Shown piece by piece: positions 27,412-35,693 of a DNA stretch of 64,000 nucleotides. The position numbers and the translations under genes are program-made. Within the stretch, counting starts at the first letter, position 1. Each line of letters begins with the position of its first letter. The stretch covers positions 248,001 through 312,000 of the forward strand of contig NZ_WHNP01000005.1 in the NCBI RefSeq assembly GCF_009362735.1, in the 5' to 3' direction. The DNA comes from Paraburkholderia franconis. Its GTDB lineage: Bacteria; Pseudomonadota; Gammaproteobacteria; Burkholderiales; Burkholderiaceae. The notes under the pieces are model-generated. The model was not told the origin of the DNA. It did not search any database and worked only from the letters and a program-made list of their open reading frames with translations.

Positions 27412-29256
27412 ATGCACAGCCCGTATGCGATGCTCGGTGTGGCGGCCATATGCGCCGGTTGCGCGAGCAACCAGCCGGCCACGACGATGACGTTCGGCGC
27501 TGCGGCGCAATCTTCGGCTCAGTCATCCGTTCAGTCATTGCCGCCGTCATCGGTGCAGGTTTCTCCGCCCTTGCCTGCCGCAGGCACGCCGTCTACGAAG
27601 CCCGAAGCGATGCCACAGGCAGGCGTTTCAGCGCCAACTGCATCAGACACGCTGACCATCACACCCGCGACGTCTGCGACAGTCCCAAATGCGAGCACGA
27701 GCGCCGCCTTCGCCACGCGTCATGCTTACTATGCGCCGACCCGTTTCGCCGACCTGCCCGGCTGGAGCACCGACAATCTCGGCAATTCGTGGGATGCGTT
27801 CAGGCGCAGTTGCGCGGTGCTCGGCTCGCGCGCCGGCTGGTCGGCGCCCTGCATCGCGTCGCGCTCGGTGGATGCCCGCAACGTCACCGCGATCCGGATT
27901 TTCTTCGAGATGTACTTCAACGCGTATCAGATCCGCAATACGGACAAGAGCGGCGAAGGCACGCTGACCGGCTACTACGAGCCGCTTTTGAACGGCAGCC
28001 CGCAGTACGGCGGCGCCTTTCTCTACCCGGTCTATGGCACGCCCGACGACATGCTGTATCTCGACGCGCGACGTCTGCCGGAGCGCGCACGCGGGGCCGT
28101 GAGCGCGGCTCGCATCGAAGGGCGCACGGTCGTTCCCGTCATCGATAGCGCGGCGGGCAGCATCAAGGGTGTCTACGCGCTCGATCTGCGCGACAGCGTG
28201 CCCGACATACGCGACAAGAAAATCCGTCTGCGGCTCGATCGCGAGCGCATCGTGCCGTACTACACGCGCGCCGAGATCGAGCGCGGCGCGCTCAAGGCGC
28301 CGATTCTCGCGTACGTCGACGACCCGGCGATGCTCTACTCGATGCAGGTACAGGGCGCGGGCAAAGTGCGCATGCCCGATGGCACGGTCCGCCGCTTCGC
28401 TTATGCCGAGCAGAACGGCCACCCGTTCGTGCCGCCTGTCGCGCGTGCGGGCGGCGGCAGCGGGCAGCGGATCACCGTCCGTGGACTGGACATGGAGATC
28501 GATGTCGTCGACGAAGCGTCGACAGGCGCAACCGGCACCGCCGATGCTCAAACACCGGGCGACGCAACGGTCGGTGTGCCCTCGACATCGGCGCGCGCGC
28601 AGGACGACGACGAACCCGTGTCGCCGCTGCTGCGTGGTTTCAAGCTCGCTGCAGCGACGCCGCAAAGCGGTGGCGTTGTCACGCCGGCTATCAGTGCTGC
28701 TGCTTCGAAGCCGGGTAATGCTGCGGCATCGGCAGCAAAAGCAGCAGCAAAAGCAGCAACGACGGGACCGGCAAGCACATCCACGGCGACCGCATCCATC
28801 AAGCGCGTGTTCGCGATCTCGGACCCCAGCTATGTCTTCTTTCGGCGCATCCCCGATTCGCCCGACGGACCGCTTGGTGCGCTCGGCGTGCCGTTGTCGG
28901 CGGGCCGCTCGGTCGCCGTCGATCCACGCACGACGCCGCTCGGTGCGCCCGTGTTCGTGTCGACGCAGGACGATCCGCAGACGCCCGGTGCAATCGACCG
29001 GTTGATGATGGCGCAAGACTCGGGCGGCGCGATTCAAGGTGCAGTGAGAGCGGACTACTTCTATGGCTTTGGCCAGAATGCGCAGGCGCAGGCGAGCCGG
29101 ACGAAGGAACGCATTCGCATGTGGGTGCTCTTGCCGAAAGGGCTGCATATCGCCGCGCAGGAGGCGACGCTGAAAACGCGAGGCGGCGCGCCGGCGGTAT
29201 CGAATGCGGATTGCCTCGTCAGCGATCCCGATCTGTGCGTCGACGATACGCCGTGA
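27412..29256 (+). CDS. mltA: MltA-type lytic transglycosylase with long linker insertions
   Basis: 614 residues, longer than the usual ~370-420. It opens with a lipoprotein-like leader (VAAICAGCAS; the lipobox is imperfect), then a Ser/Pro/Ala linker to about residue 100. The MltA barrel follows (TGYYEPLLNGSPQYGGAFLYPVYG). A second low-complexity insertion at about 370-465 includes an alternating Ala/Lys run. The C-terminal 3D domain has SAGRSVAVDPRTTPLG and MMAQDSGGAIQGAVRADYFYGFG with its Asp residues. MltA cleaves peptidoglycan to anhydromuropeptides. It starts 42 bases after the kinase gene, so it may act with the T6SS or TPS module. Confidence 0.9.
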   Translation: MHSPYAMLGVAAICAGCASNQPATTMTFGAAAQSSAQSSVQSLPPSSVQVSPPLPAAGTPSTKPEAMPQAGVSAPTASDTLTITPATSATVPNASTSAAFATRHAYYAPTRFADLPGWSTDNLGNSWDAFRRSCAVLGSRAGWSAPCIASRSVDARNVTAIRIFFEMYFNAYQIRNTDKSGEGTLTGYYEPLLNGSPQYGGAFLYPVYGTPDDMLYLDARRLPERARGAVSAARIEGRTVVPVIDSAAGSIKGVYALDLRDSVPDIRDKKIRLRLDRERIVPYYTRAEIERGALKAPILAYVDDPAMLYSMQVQGAGKVRMPDGTVRRFAYAEQNGHPFVPPVARAGGGSGQRITVRGLDMEIDVVDEASTGATGTADAQTPGDATVGVPSTSARAQDDDEPVSPLLRGFKLAAATPQSGGVVTPAISAAASKPGNAAASAAKAAAKAATTGPASTSTATASIKRVFAISDPSYVFFRRIPDSPDGPLGALGVPLSAGRSVAVDPRTTPLGAPVFVSTQDDPQTPGAIDRLMMAQDSGGAIQGAVRADYFYGFGQNAQAQASRTKERIRMWVLLPKGLHIAAQEATLKTRGGAPAVSNADCLVSDPDLCVDDTP

Positions 29257-29330
29257 GCGCGACGGCAGTGACGTCACGAACGTTGCGTCGACGATACGCC
29301 GTGAGCGCGACGGCAGTGACGTCACGAACG
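29236..29330. repeat. 48-bp tandem duplication across the mltA stop codon
   Basis: A 47-base segment starting TGCGTCGACGATACGCCGTG occurs at 29236-29282 and again, identical, at 29284-29330 (period 48). The first copy holds the mltA stop codon (29254-29256), so the second copy is non-coding and has no function I can see. Each copy contains the palindrome GTGACGTCAC. Identity between copies points to a recent slip or duplication. Confidence 0.9.
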
Positions 29331-29456
29331 CGCCCTTCGTCTTCACGTCCATCGATACCGGCCTCGTCAAGCTATTCGCCAATGCGGTAGTCTTGTTGTG
29401 ATCAGCACCGCGCAACGCGCGCTGCGTCCCCGCATCACAACCTCCGTCGATTCGGC

Positions 29457-30662
29457 ATGACAAACATGACTCGCTCTCTTCATCTCTCCAACGTCCGGCT
29501 GGCCGATGGCCAGCGCGTTTCCGTATCGGTTGCCGATGGCCGTATCGAGGCGCTCGGACCGCAAGCCGCCGCGCAGCCCGGCGTGCCCATCGAACACGGC
29601 GGCGGCGCGTTGCTATTGCCGGGTTTCGTCGAAGGGCATACGCACGTCGACAAGAGCAACTGGGGCCGGCCGTGGTATCGCAACGAGGTCGGACCGCGGC
29701 TCATCGACCGCATCGACAACGAGCGCGAATGGCGCAAGACGTCAGGCCACGATGCAGCCGCGCAGTCGCTCGCGCTGTCACGCGCATTCGTGCAGGCCGG
29801 GACGACGCGATTGCGCACGCACGTCGATGTCGACACCGATGCGGGTCTGCGCTACCTCGAAGGCGTGCTCCGCACGCGGCAGACAATGCATGACGTGCTG
29901 GACATGCAGATCGTTGCGTTTCCGCAGTCGGGCATGCTGGTCCGCCCCGGCACGGTGGAGCTGCTCGGCAGCGCGCTCGCCGAAGGCGCCGATGTGCTCG
30001 GTGCGCTCGATCCGGCGTTGATCGACGGCGACCCCGTCGCATCGCTGAACGCGACGTTCGAGCTGGCCGAACGCTATCGCAAGCCGATCGATATTCACCT
30101 GCACGAACCGGGCGAAGTCGGCGCATTCACGCTGAAGCTGCTGCTCGATCGAGTCGACGCGATGGGCATGCAAGGACAGGTTGTCGTGAGTCACGCGTTT
30201 TGCCTTGGCGCGCTGCCCGAGCGCGAACGCGACGCGCTGCTCGAACGGATCGCGCGTCTGCGCGTGGCGATTGTCACGAGCGCGCCCGCTTCGTGTCCCG
30301 TCCCGCCGCTGATGACATGCAGAGACAAAGACATCACGATGTTCGGCGGCAACGATGGAATACGCGACACGTGGTCGCCGTACGGTGTGCCGGATATGCT
30401 CGAACGCGCGATGCTGATCGGCCTGCGCTACGACTTGCGCCGGGACGACGCCCTCGCGGTCGCGTTCGACTGCGTGAGCGATGCAGCCGCGCGAGGATGC
30501 GGTTTCGCTGACTATGGCTTGCGCGTCGGCGCGCGCGCGGATCTCGTGCTTGTCGACGCGGAAACCGTCGCGCACGCAGTGGTGTCCAGGCCGAAGCGCA
30601 AGCTCGTCGTTGCCAACGGATGCATCGTCGCGCGCGATGGTGAACTGACTGATGCGCTGTGA
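29457..30662 (+). CDS. Cytosine-deaminase-like amidohydrolase
   Basis: 401 residues of the metal-dependent amidohydrolase superfamily, closest in layout to CodA-type cytosine/isoguanine deaminases. Visible metal and substrate motifs are GFVEGHTHVDKSNW (about 55-68), TRLRTHVDVD, IDIHLHEPGE, VVSHAFCLG and GGNDGIRDTWSPYG. CodA itself has HCDE and HDD at the matching places, so the substrate here may not be cytosine. No signal peptide. No good ribosome-binding site precedes ATG 29457; the internal ATG at 29466 is an alternative. Confidence 0.85.
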   Translation: MTNMTRSLHLSNVRLADGQRVSVSVADGRIEALGPQAAAQPGVPIEHGGGALLLPGFVEGHTHVDKSNWGRPWYRNEVGPRLIDRIDNEREWRKTSGHDAAAQSLALSRAFVQAGTTRLRTHVDVDTDAGLRYLEGVLRTRQTMHDVLDMQIVAFPQSGMLVRPGTVELLGSALAEGADVLGALDPALIDGDPVASLNATFELAERYRKPIDIHLHEPGEVGAFTLKLLLDRVDAMGMQGQVVVSHAFCLGALPERERDALLERIARLRVAIVTSAPASCPVPPLMTCRDKDITMFGGNDGIRDTWSPYGVPDMLERAMLIGLRYDLRRDDALAVAFDCVSDAAARGCGFADYGLRVGARADLVLVDAETVAHAVVSRPKRKLVVANGCIVARDGELTDAL

Positions 30663-30800
30663 GCGAATCGCGTTCGTGGGCCGGGTGCCTGGGCTGGATT
30701 TAGGGCTGATCCCGCGTTTGAACGTTTGACGCGTCGCGCGAACTAAATAGATGAGAGCTTCCAGCAAGCGATTGCGCAACACGAACCCTTCACATCCACT

Positions 30801-31037
30801 ATGTCTTTGCATCAGGAAGCGTTGTCGCCCGACCCCATGACATATCGCACGGCGCGACGCCGAGGCCATGGCAGCAGAACCGTCTGCGCGAGTGCGCGCG
30901 CAGGCATCTGCGCGGCAGCTTTGTTCGTGATGACCGCCTGCTCGACATCGATGTCGCCCAACGCTGTCCCGCCTGCCTCTCAGTCCGCCGCATGCCAGGT
31001 GCCGGGCCATTTCTGCGACACATTCTTCGGACCCTGA
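30801..31037 (+). CDS. Small putative lipoprotein
   Basis: 78 residues: a basic N-terminus, a hydrophobic stretch (AGICAAALFVM) and a lipobox-like MTAC before STSMSP. The mature part is only ~35 residues and ends CQVPGHFCDTFFGP with two cysteines. Family not recognised. It lies opposite the damaged 3' end of the holin-like gene on the minus strand, so only one of the two can be fully real in the overlap. The leader-plus-lipobox layout favours this reading. Confidence 0.5.
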   Translation: MSLHQEALSPDPMTYRTARRRGHGSRTVCASARAGICAAALFVMTACSTSMSPNAVPPASQSAACQVPGHFCDTFFGP

Positions 31038-31527
31038 TCGCAATCACGCGCGTCGTGTCGACGCCAGTCGCGCTTCTGTTTGTCTCGCAGAATGTCGAGG
31101 CATGCGGCATGCAGAATTGCGACGAAATGCGAATCTGCAGGAGAGCGCGTAGCACGGCGAACGAAATGAGCGACAGCAATAACCATGCACCCGCCACGCC
31201 CCAGACGACGGCGAGGAAATACGGTGTGCCCCACGCGCTCGCGATGATTGCGATGAAAAAGAACGACAGCGTGAACAGTCCGGCGACGGCAAGCGCCACG
31301 AACGCAATCAATTCGCGAACCAGACCTCTGCGAGTCTGCTGCAGCTCAATCGAGAACAGTTCACCGTAATCGGCGACTCGCCTCGCGCAAAAATAGCTGA
31401 CATTGCGCCAGCGGCCGACTGTGGAATGAATCGACGTCGTGCTGTCCCTTGTTGTTTCGCTTTCAGATGATTCACGGACCGCGCGTGCTGCGTTCAACGG
31501 CGCGTGCGTGGACAAGACGTAACGCAC
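30980..31527 (-). pseudogene. DUF1469 / holin-superfamily-III-like membrane protein, probable 3' frameshift
   Basis: The N-terminal ~135 codons from GTG 31527 match DUF1469 proteins: SIHSTVGRWRNVSYFCARR, RVADYGELFSIELQQTRRGL, then two membrane helices (ELIAFVALAVAGLFTLSFFF and YFLAVVWGVAGAWLLLSLI). After ALLQ near 31120 the frame turns into basic, cysteine-rich sequence unlike the family. A different frame there continues as ADSHFVAILHAACLDILRDKQ and stops at 30980, which looks more like a natural end. I read this as a single-base frameshift, true or from sequencing. It would be an inner-membrane protein of unknown role. Confidence 0.55.
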
Positions 31528-31748
31528 GATTTATGCCCCGCGCGCAGACTCGCCATGCGTGCCGAGCTGTTGGCCGAACGATATGCGACGCGCAAAGTGC
31601 TGGGTCCGCTGAGTTACTGACCGTTACAAGTTGAGCGACAACGGTTTCACTTGCCAGCGGCGGCTGCGACTATTCTGTAAACCGTTGCCTTACAGTTATG
31701 TTTAGCGGAACTGTTTAGTCGAACTCGCGCGCCAAAAGGAAGTTGATC

Positions 31749-32057
31749 ATGAAGTACCCGATCTCTCTGCTTTTTGCAGTCGCAGTGGCCATCTGCACAC
31801 CCGTGTCGGCTTCTGCCCAGGCGAACGTTGGTGTCTATCACGGTCTCGGGGTGCCGGGGCCAGTGGCTACGCCTCCACCGTCGGTCATCTACCAGCCCTC
31901 CTATGGCCCTCCCGGCACCTACGGACCGCCGGGTACCTATCAGTCGGCGCCACCACCCGTCATCTATCAGGCGCCGCCCGTCTATGGCTATGGCCAGTGG
32001 CATGGCAATGGCTGGCACAGAGGCCGCGAACATCATGGGCAGTGGGATGACGACTGA
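31749..32057 (+). CDS. Secreted Pro/Gly/Tyr-rich small protein
   Basis: 102 residues from ATG 31749, with AGGA eight bases upstream. A clear signal peptide (MKYPISLLFAVAVAICTPVSASAQA) is followed by a Pro/Gly/Tyr/Gln-rich region with the repeat YGPPGTYGPPGTY. The C-terminus is rich in His, Gly and Trp (WHGNGWHRGREHHGQW). It should be periplasmic or surface-exposed; the His-rich end could bind metal. No family recognised. Confidence 0.8.
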   Translation: MKYPISLLFAVAVAICTPVSASAQANVGVYHGLGVPGPVATPPPSVIYQPSYGPPGTYGPPGTYQSAPPPVIYQAPPVYGYGQWHGNGWHRGREHHGQWDDD

Positions 32058-32855
32058 CAACCGGATTGATCACCGGTAGCCGCTCGCGTCGATGACGCGA
32101 CGACGATCGAATGTCCTTCATACGCGCACGCGTTGATGGCGGCTGTGCCTTCGACGAACGAGCCGCGCGATCGTTGCACGAAGTCGCCCAGCACGCGTTC
32201 GCGTAGCGGCGCGCATCAAGCGTGCCCAATTCAAGGAACGCCTGGCGCAAAGCTCTTCCTGTAGACAGGATCGCTATGTACTTTTTGCGGATGACGAGTG
32301 CGAGTCTATTACTGAGCGACGATCGAGCCGCGCATGGACGGTATTGCGAGGTTGTGGAATCAGGACGATAAAACGGGATATATCCTTTTGGGACACGGAC
32401 CGTTCTTTGTGGTCCGGCGCACATGACTTCACGCCGAACGGAATGAATTGCGGCGCCGGGAAACTGAAACGCGCGCAGCACTGCGAGCGAAGGCCATAAA
32501 AATCGGCGGCCAACGCCTGGTCAACGCTGGCCGCCGTCATAGGCGGGTACGGAGGGCTCTCTCCGTCCGCCGCCACAGAGCAGCGAGGGTGCCGATCTGC
32601 TGATATCAGCGTACACACGATCGCGCGTAAATCCAATACGGCGAAGCTGTACGTAACAGAAGCCTATCGGACACATTAGTCATCCCGGCACTGCCGACGC
32701 CATCCGGCTCCAGGGTCCGGACATCGTCACATCGAGTATTAAAACAATATGACGTTAATAACGTTCGACACTGCCGATAAGCCCCGACACGATGTACGCC
32801 GCCGACGCTGCTTATAGCGTGCAGCTACAGCGGTACGGCTGGAGACGATGACGGC
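32058..32855. other. Intergenic region without a convincing gene
   Basis: About 800 bases. At 32050-32230 on the minus strand a 57-codon frame without a start has somewhat protein-like sequence (SFVEGTAAINACAYEGHSIVVA) and may be a gene remnant. Around 32500-32575 there are two adjacent GC-rich hairpins (separate entry). The stretch 32640-32800 is richer in A and T. Other short frames lack start signals and sensible composition. Confidence 0.4.
32506..32572. other. Two adjacent GC-rich hairpins
   Basis: Hairpin one pairs GGCGGCCA (32506-32513) with TGGCCGCC (32529-32536). Hairpin two pairs GGCGG...CGGAG with CTCCG...CCGCC (32543-32572). They follow each other within seven bases inside the long gap. 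This could be a structured RNA, a bidirectional terminator or a REP-like element; no T-run is present. Confidence 0.4.
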
Positions 32856-33311
32856 CTATTGACCCGACGCGTGCGTCCTGAGAAACGCCACATAGCCGTT
32901 CTGCGTCTTGAGGATCTTCTCGGCGCACTCGTCGTAGTCTTCGCCCTTCGCCTTGTCCGGCCCGTACATTCCACGGCATTGCGCAAAGAGCGTGAGCGTC
33001 GCGCCATCGCCTTTCGCGACGCGCGTCGCGGAGAACGCGGCCTTGCCTGAATCGTAGGGCACGTCGGTTTCGATTGCGACGGCGTCCGCGCGGGTCACGG
33101 GCGTGTCGGAATGCTGCTGGATATAGCGCTTCGTCACTGCCCACGCGGCATCGCACTGCGCCGGCGCGCAGTCGACCACCGCATTGCGCTGGGCATCGGC
33201 GAGGCTGGTTTCGTTATGGATGAACTCCTGGGCCTGCTTCTCCTGCTTTTCCGGGGACGAGCAACCAGCGAGTGCAAGCGCGGCGAGCGCGAAGGCGGCG
33301 ATCTTTTTCAC
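32856..33311 (-). CDS. Small lipoprotein of unknown function
   Basis: 151 residues with a textbook lipoprotein leader MKKIAAFALAALALAGCSS. The mature part has four cysteines (VVDCAPAQCD, FAQCRGMYG, YDECAEKIL), so disulfides in the periplasm are likely. It is a single gene between a long gap and the oppositely oriented histidine kinase. The family is not recognised; membrane anchoring is well supported, function is not. Confidence 0.85.
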   Translation of the reverse strand: MKKIAAFALAALALAGCSSPEKQEKQAQEFIHNETSLADAQRNAVVDCAPAQCDAAWAVTKRYIQQHSDTPVTRADAVAIETDVPYDSGKAAFSATRVAKGDGATLTLFAQCRGMYGPDKAKGEDYDECAEKILKTQNGYVAFLRTHASGQ

Positions 33312-33473
33312 GTGTAAGTCTTCTCAGGTCACATTCGAGCGCGATTATAGCCGGGCATCAAAAGTATTCGCAGAGGCTATGTATTCACATAGCCCACGTG
33401 CCGCTCCCGGTAACGGCCCGTTTCCAGCACAACCGCGCGCCCACACGGCACAGCAATTGCGACAAGGGACCAA

Positions 33474-35063
33474 TTGGGCATCCGGGAGCGACCAGACCGG
33501 CTGCGCGAAAGCGAAGGCCGGATGCGCATCGTGGCCGACGGCACCAAGGACTACGCGATCATCACGTTCGACGACGACGGCATCATCACGAACTGGAACG
33601 CGGGCGCGGAACGGATCTTCGGATACGCGGAAGCGGAAGTGATCGGGCAGTCCGCCGACATTCTTTCGACCGAAGAAGACCGCGCCAATAACGTTGCCCA
33701 GCGCGAATTCACCGAAGCGCGTCTGCATGGACGCGCCAATGAAGAGCGTTGGCACACGCGCAAGGACGGCACGCGTTTCTTTGCGAGCGGCGTGCTGTCG
33801 CGTGTGGACGAGCCCGGCCTGAGCGGCTTTGCGAAGATCGCCCGCGATCTCGGCGAGTCCCTCGACGCGGGGACGGCCGGCCGCGGCGCGCCCGTCCAGA
33901 CGGTTCGCGAAGCCAGCGAGCGAGACGCGCAACGGCGGCGCGATGAGTTTCTCGCGGTGGTCTCGCACGAACTCAAGCATCCCCTCAACCTGATCTCGGC
34001 GAGCGCGGAACTGATTGCGCGCGCACCGGAAACGCGGGAAAGCCTCAACATCTCGCGTGCAACCGATACGATCCGGCGCACCGTGATCGGCCAGGCGCAG
34101 ATCATCGACGATCTGCTCGACATCTCGCGCGTGCGCACGGGCAAGCTGTCCGTGGTGCGCACGGCCGTCGACATGCGCGAGATCGTGCAGCGCGTGAGCA
34201 GCCCCGTGCAGGACGACGCGAAACACCGCGGCCTCGCGCTCAATGTCTCGATGACCGATACGCCCATCATCATTTACGCGGATCTCACGCGCATCGAACA
34301 GATCGTCTGGAACCTGATCAGCAATGCGCTGAAGTTCACCAGTCGCGGGTCGGTGAATGTGTCGCTGAGGGTCAATGAACATGCGGAGGCGGTGCTTGGC
34401 GTGTCCGATACGGGCAGCGGCATCGAGCCCGCGCTGCTGCCGCATATCTTCGACATGTTCCAGCAGAGCCGCGACCCCACCACGCGCCGCGCCGGCCTCG
34501 GCATCGGCCTCGCGCTCGTCAGGGACCTCGTGAACCTGCATGGCGGCGCCGTGCGGGCGGAATCGGAGGGCGTCGGCAAAGGCGCGACGTTCACGGTCAC
34601 GCTTCCGACGCACGGATCGCTCGCGCACGTGAACGCGCACATCGGCGGCGCGCTCCAGTCGCTGCAAGGCCTGCAGATCCTGATGGTCGACGACGACGCG
34701 GCAACGGTGGAAACGTTCAAGCTTCTTCCGGAGAGCGAGGGCGCCGTGGTTCGGACAGCCACGAGCGGCGAAGAGGCATTGACGATGCTCGACGGCCAGG
34801 TGCCTGACGTCGTGCTGTCCGATATCGGCATGCCGGGCATGAGCGGAGTCGAATTCGTCGGCAAGCTGCGGCAGGAACCGTCGATGAAATCCGTGATCTG
34901 CATTGCGCTCAGCGGCTTTGGCGAGGAGGACGATGTCAGCCAGGCACAAAAAGCCGGCTTCGATGCGCACATGAAGAAACCGGTGCTGCTGGCATCGGCA
35001 AGAACGCATCGCGTCGGTCGTGCTGATGCACGCTCTATTTGCGCAGACGTGAGAAAACAGTGA
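33474..35063 (+). CDS. Hybrid histidine kinase: PAS, HisKA, HATPase, receiver
   Basis: 529 residues. PAS domain about 15-130 (DYAIITFDDDGIITNWNAGAERIFGY). HisKA with His165 in AVVSHELKHPLN. HATPase with WNLISNALKFT, DTGSGIEP and GLGIGLALV. C-terminal receiver (about 400-515) with VDDDA and phospho-acceptor Asp450 in VLSDIGMPGMSG. No membrane segment, so a cytosolic sensor. The start is TTG 33474 with AAGGG upstream; ATG 33522 is an alternative. The HELKHPLN type is common in large CheB/CheR-PAS-kinase fusions, so this may be a stand-alone derivative. The tail after HMKKPV is atypical, as if slightly damaged. Confidence 0.88.
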   Translation: MGIRERPDRLRESEGRMRIVADGTKDYAIITFDDDGIITNWNAGAERIFGYAEAEVIGQSADILSTEEDRANNVAQREFTEARLHGRANEERWHTRKDGTRFFASGVLSRVDEPGLSGFAKIARDLGESLDAGTAGRGAPVQTVREASERDAQRRRDEFLAVVSHELKHPLNLISASAELIARAPETRESLNISRATDTIRRTVIGQAQIIDDLLDISRVRTGKLSVVRTAVDMREIVQRVSSPVQDDAKHRGLALNVSMTDTPIIIYADLTRIEQIVWNLISNALKFTSRGSVNVSLRVNEHAEAVLGVSDTGSGIEPALLPHIFDMFQQSRDPTTRRAGLGIGLALVRDLVNLHGGAVRAESEGVGKGATFTVTLPTHGSLAHVNAHIGGALQSLQGLQILMVDDDAATVETFKLLPESEGAVVRTATSGEEALTMLDGQVPDVVLSDIGMPGMSGVEFVGKLRQEPSMKSVICIALSGFGEEDDVSQAQKAGFDAHMKKPVLLASARTHRVGRADARSICADVRKQ

Positions 35064-35172
35064 GCAGATCTTCCAGCGCGACGGTATAGCCGGCCTTGTC
35101 AATCTGGATCAGCTCGCGTTCCGGAGTGCGGCTGTCGCTCGCGCCGTTGATGTAGAAGTACGTTTGTCGCAA
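35035..35172 (-). pseudogene. Inverted N-terminal piece of a serine-recombinase-like gene
   Basis: From TTG 35172 (GGGAAAGC upstream) the minus strand reads LRQTYFYINGASDS, then PERELIQIDKAGYTVA. This fits the first strand and helix of a resolvase (YxRVSxxxQ ... IxxAGY). Similarity ends at GTC GCG (35082-35077), inside the 7-bp repeat CGCGACG; the next codons to the stop at 35035 look unrelated. The rest of the protein is on the plus strand from about 35198. The catalytic Arg and Ser of the YVRVS motif are Asn and Ala here. Confidence 0.65.
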
Positions 35173-35203
35173 GCTTTCCCGGAGACAACACTTCCGCGTC
35201 GCG
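35077..35203. repeat. 7-bp inverted repeats bounding a 113-bp inverted segment
   Basis: CGCGACG at 35077-35083 and CGTCGCG at 35197-35203 are exact inverted copies. They bound the piece that holds the recombinase start codon and first codons. In both protein frames the codons GTC GCG of the repeats are in the same phase. Flipping 35084-35196 would therefore join the N-terminal and C-terminal pieces into one continuous frame. Confidence 0.6.
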
Positions 35204-35212
35204 ATCGACGAC

Positions 35213-35692
35213 GTGCCGCAGTACTTTCCCGCAGCAGACCGGCCACAACTGAATGTTCTGCTTAGACGCATCGCTCGCGATGACTTGCTCGTGGTACTGA
35301 AGCTCTCCGCGCTCGGATGCAGTGCACGAGATGTACTCGCGACATTGACGCAATGCCGCAGCGCGCAGGTGTCCGTGCGATGCGTCGAGCTCGGCAGCGC
35401 GGATCTGACGGGCCACCCCGAGCCGCAAGCTGTCAGAACGCTGCGCGCCGTCGTGCAAATGGAGATCGCGACGAGATGCCAGCGAGGCAGGAAGAGCCTG
35501 CAATGCGCACAGGAAAGCGGACGGCATACTGGCCGCCCCGCGTCGCTCTCGCGCACCGACAGGGCACGCGTCATGCGCTCGCTCGACAAAGGGCTGTCCG
35601 TCAGCGAGGTCGCGCGCAAGTTCAGCACCTCGCGTCAAACCATCATGCGCATACGCGACGCGTCTTCCGCGCCGGCAACCGCGCAGCGCTGA
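35213..35692 (+). pseudogene. Serine-recombinase-like protein, C-terminal piece with intact helix-turn-helix
   Basis: 159 residues from GTG 35213, with no ribosome-binding site visible. PAADRPQLNVLLRRIARDDLLVVLKLSALG follows the resolvase pattern RPxxxxLLxRIxxGDxLVVxKLDRLGR, but the catalytic D-R-x-x-R triplet is S-A-x-x-C. The resolvase-type helix-turn-helix GRPASLSRT...GLSVSEVARKFSTS is well kept at the C-terminus. The E-R catalytic helix is also altered. So this is the larger piece of a recombinase-like DNA-binding protein without catalytic residues. Its start lies inverted on the other strand (35172 to 35077). Confidence 0.65.
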
Positions 35693-35693
35693 A

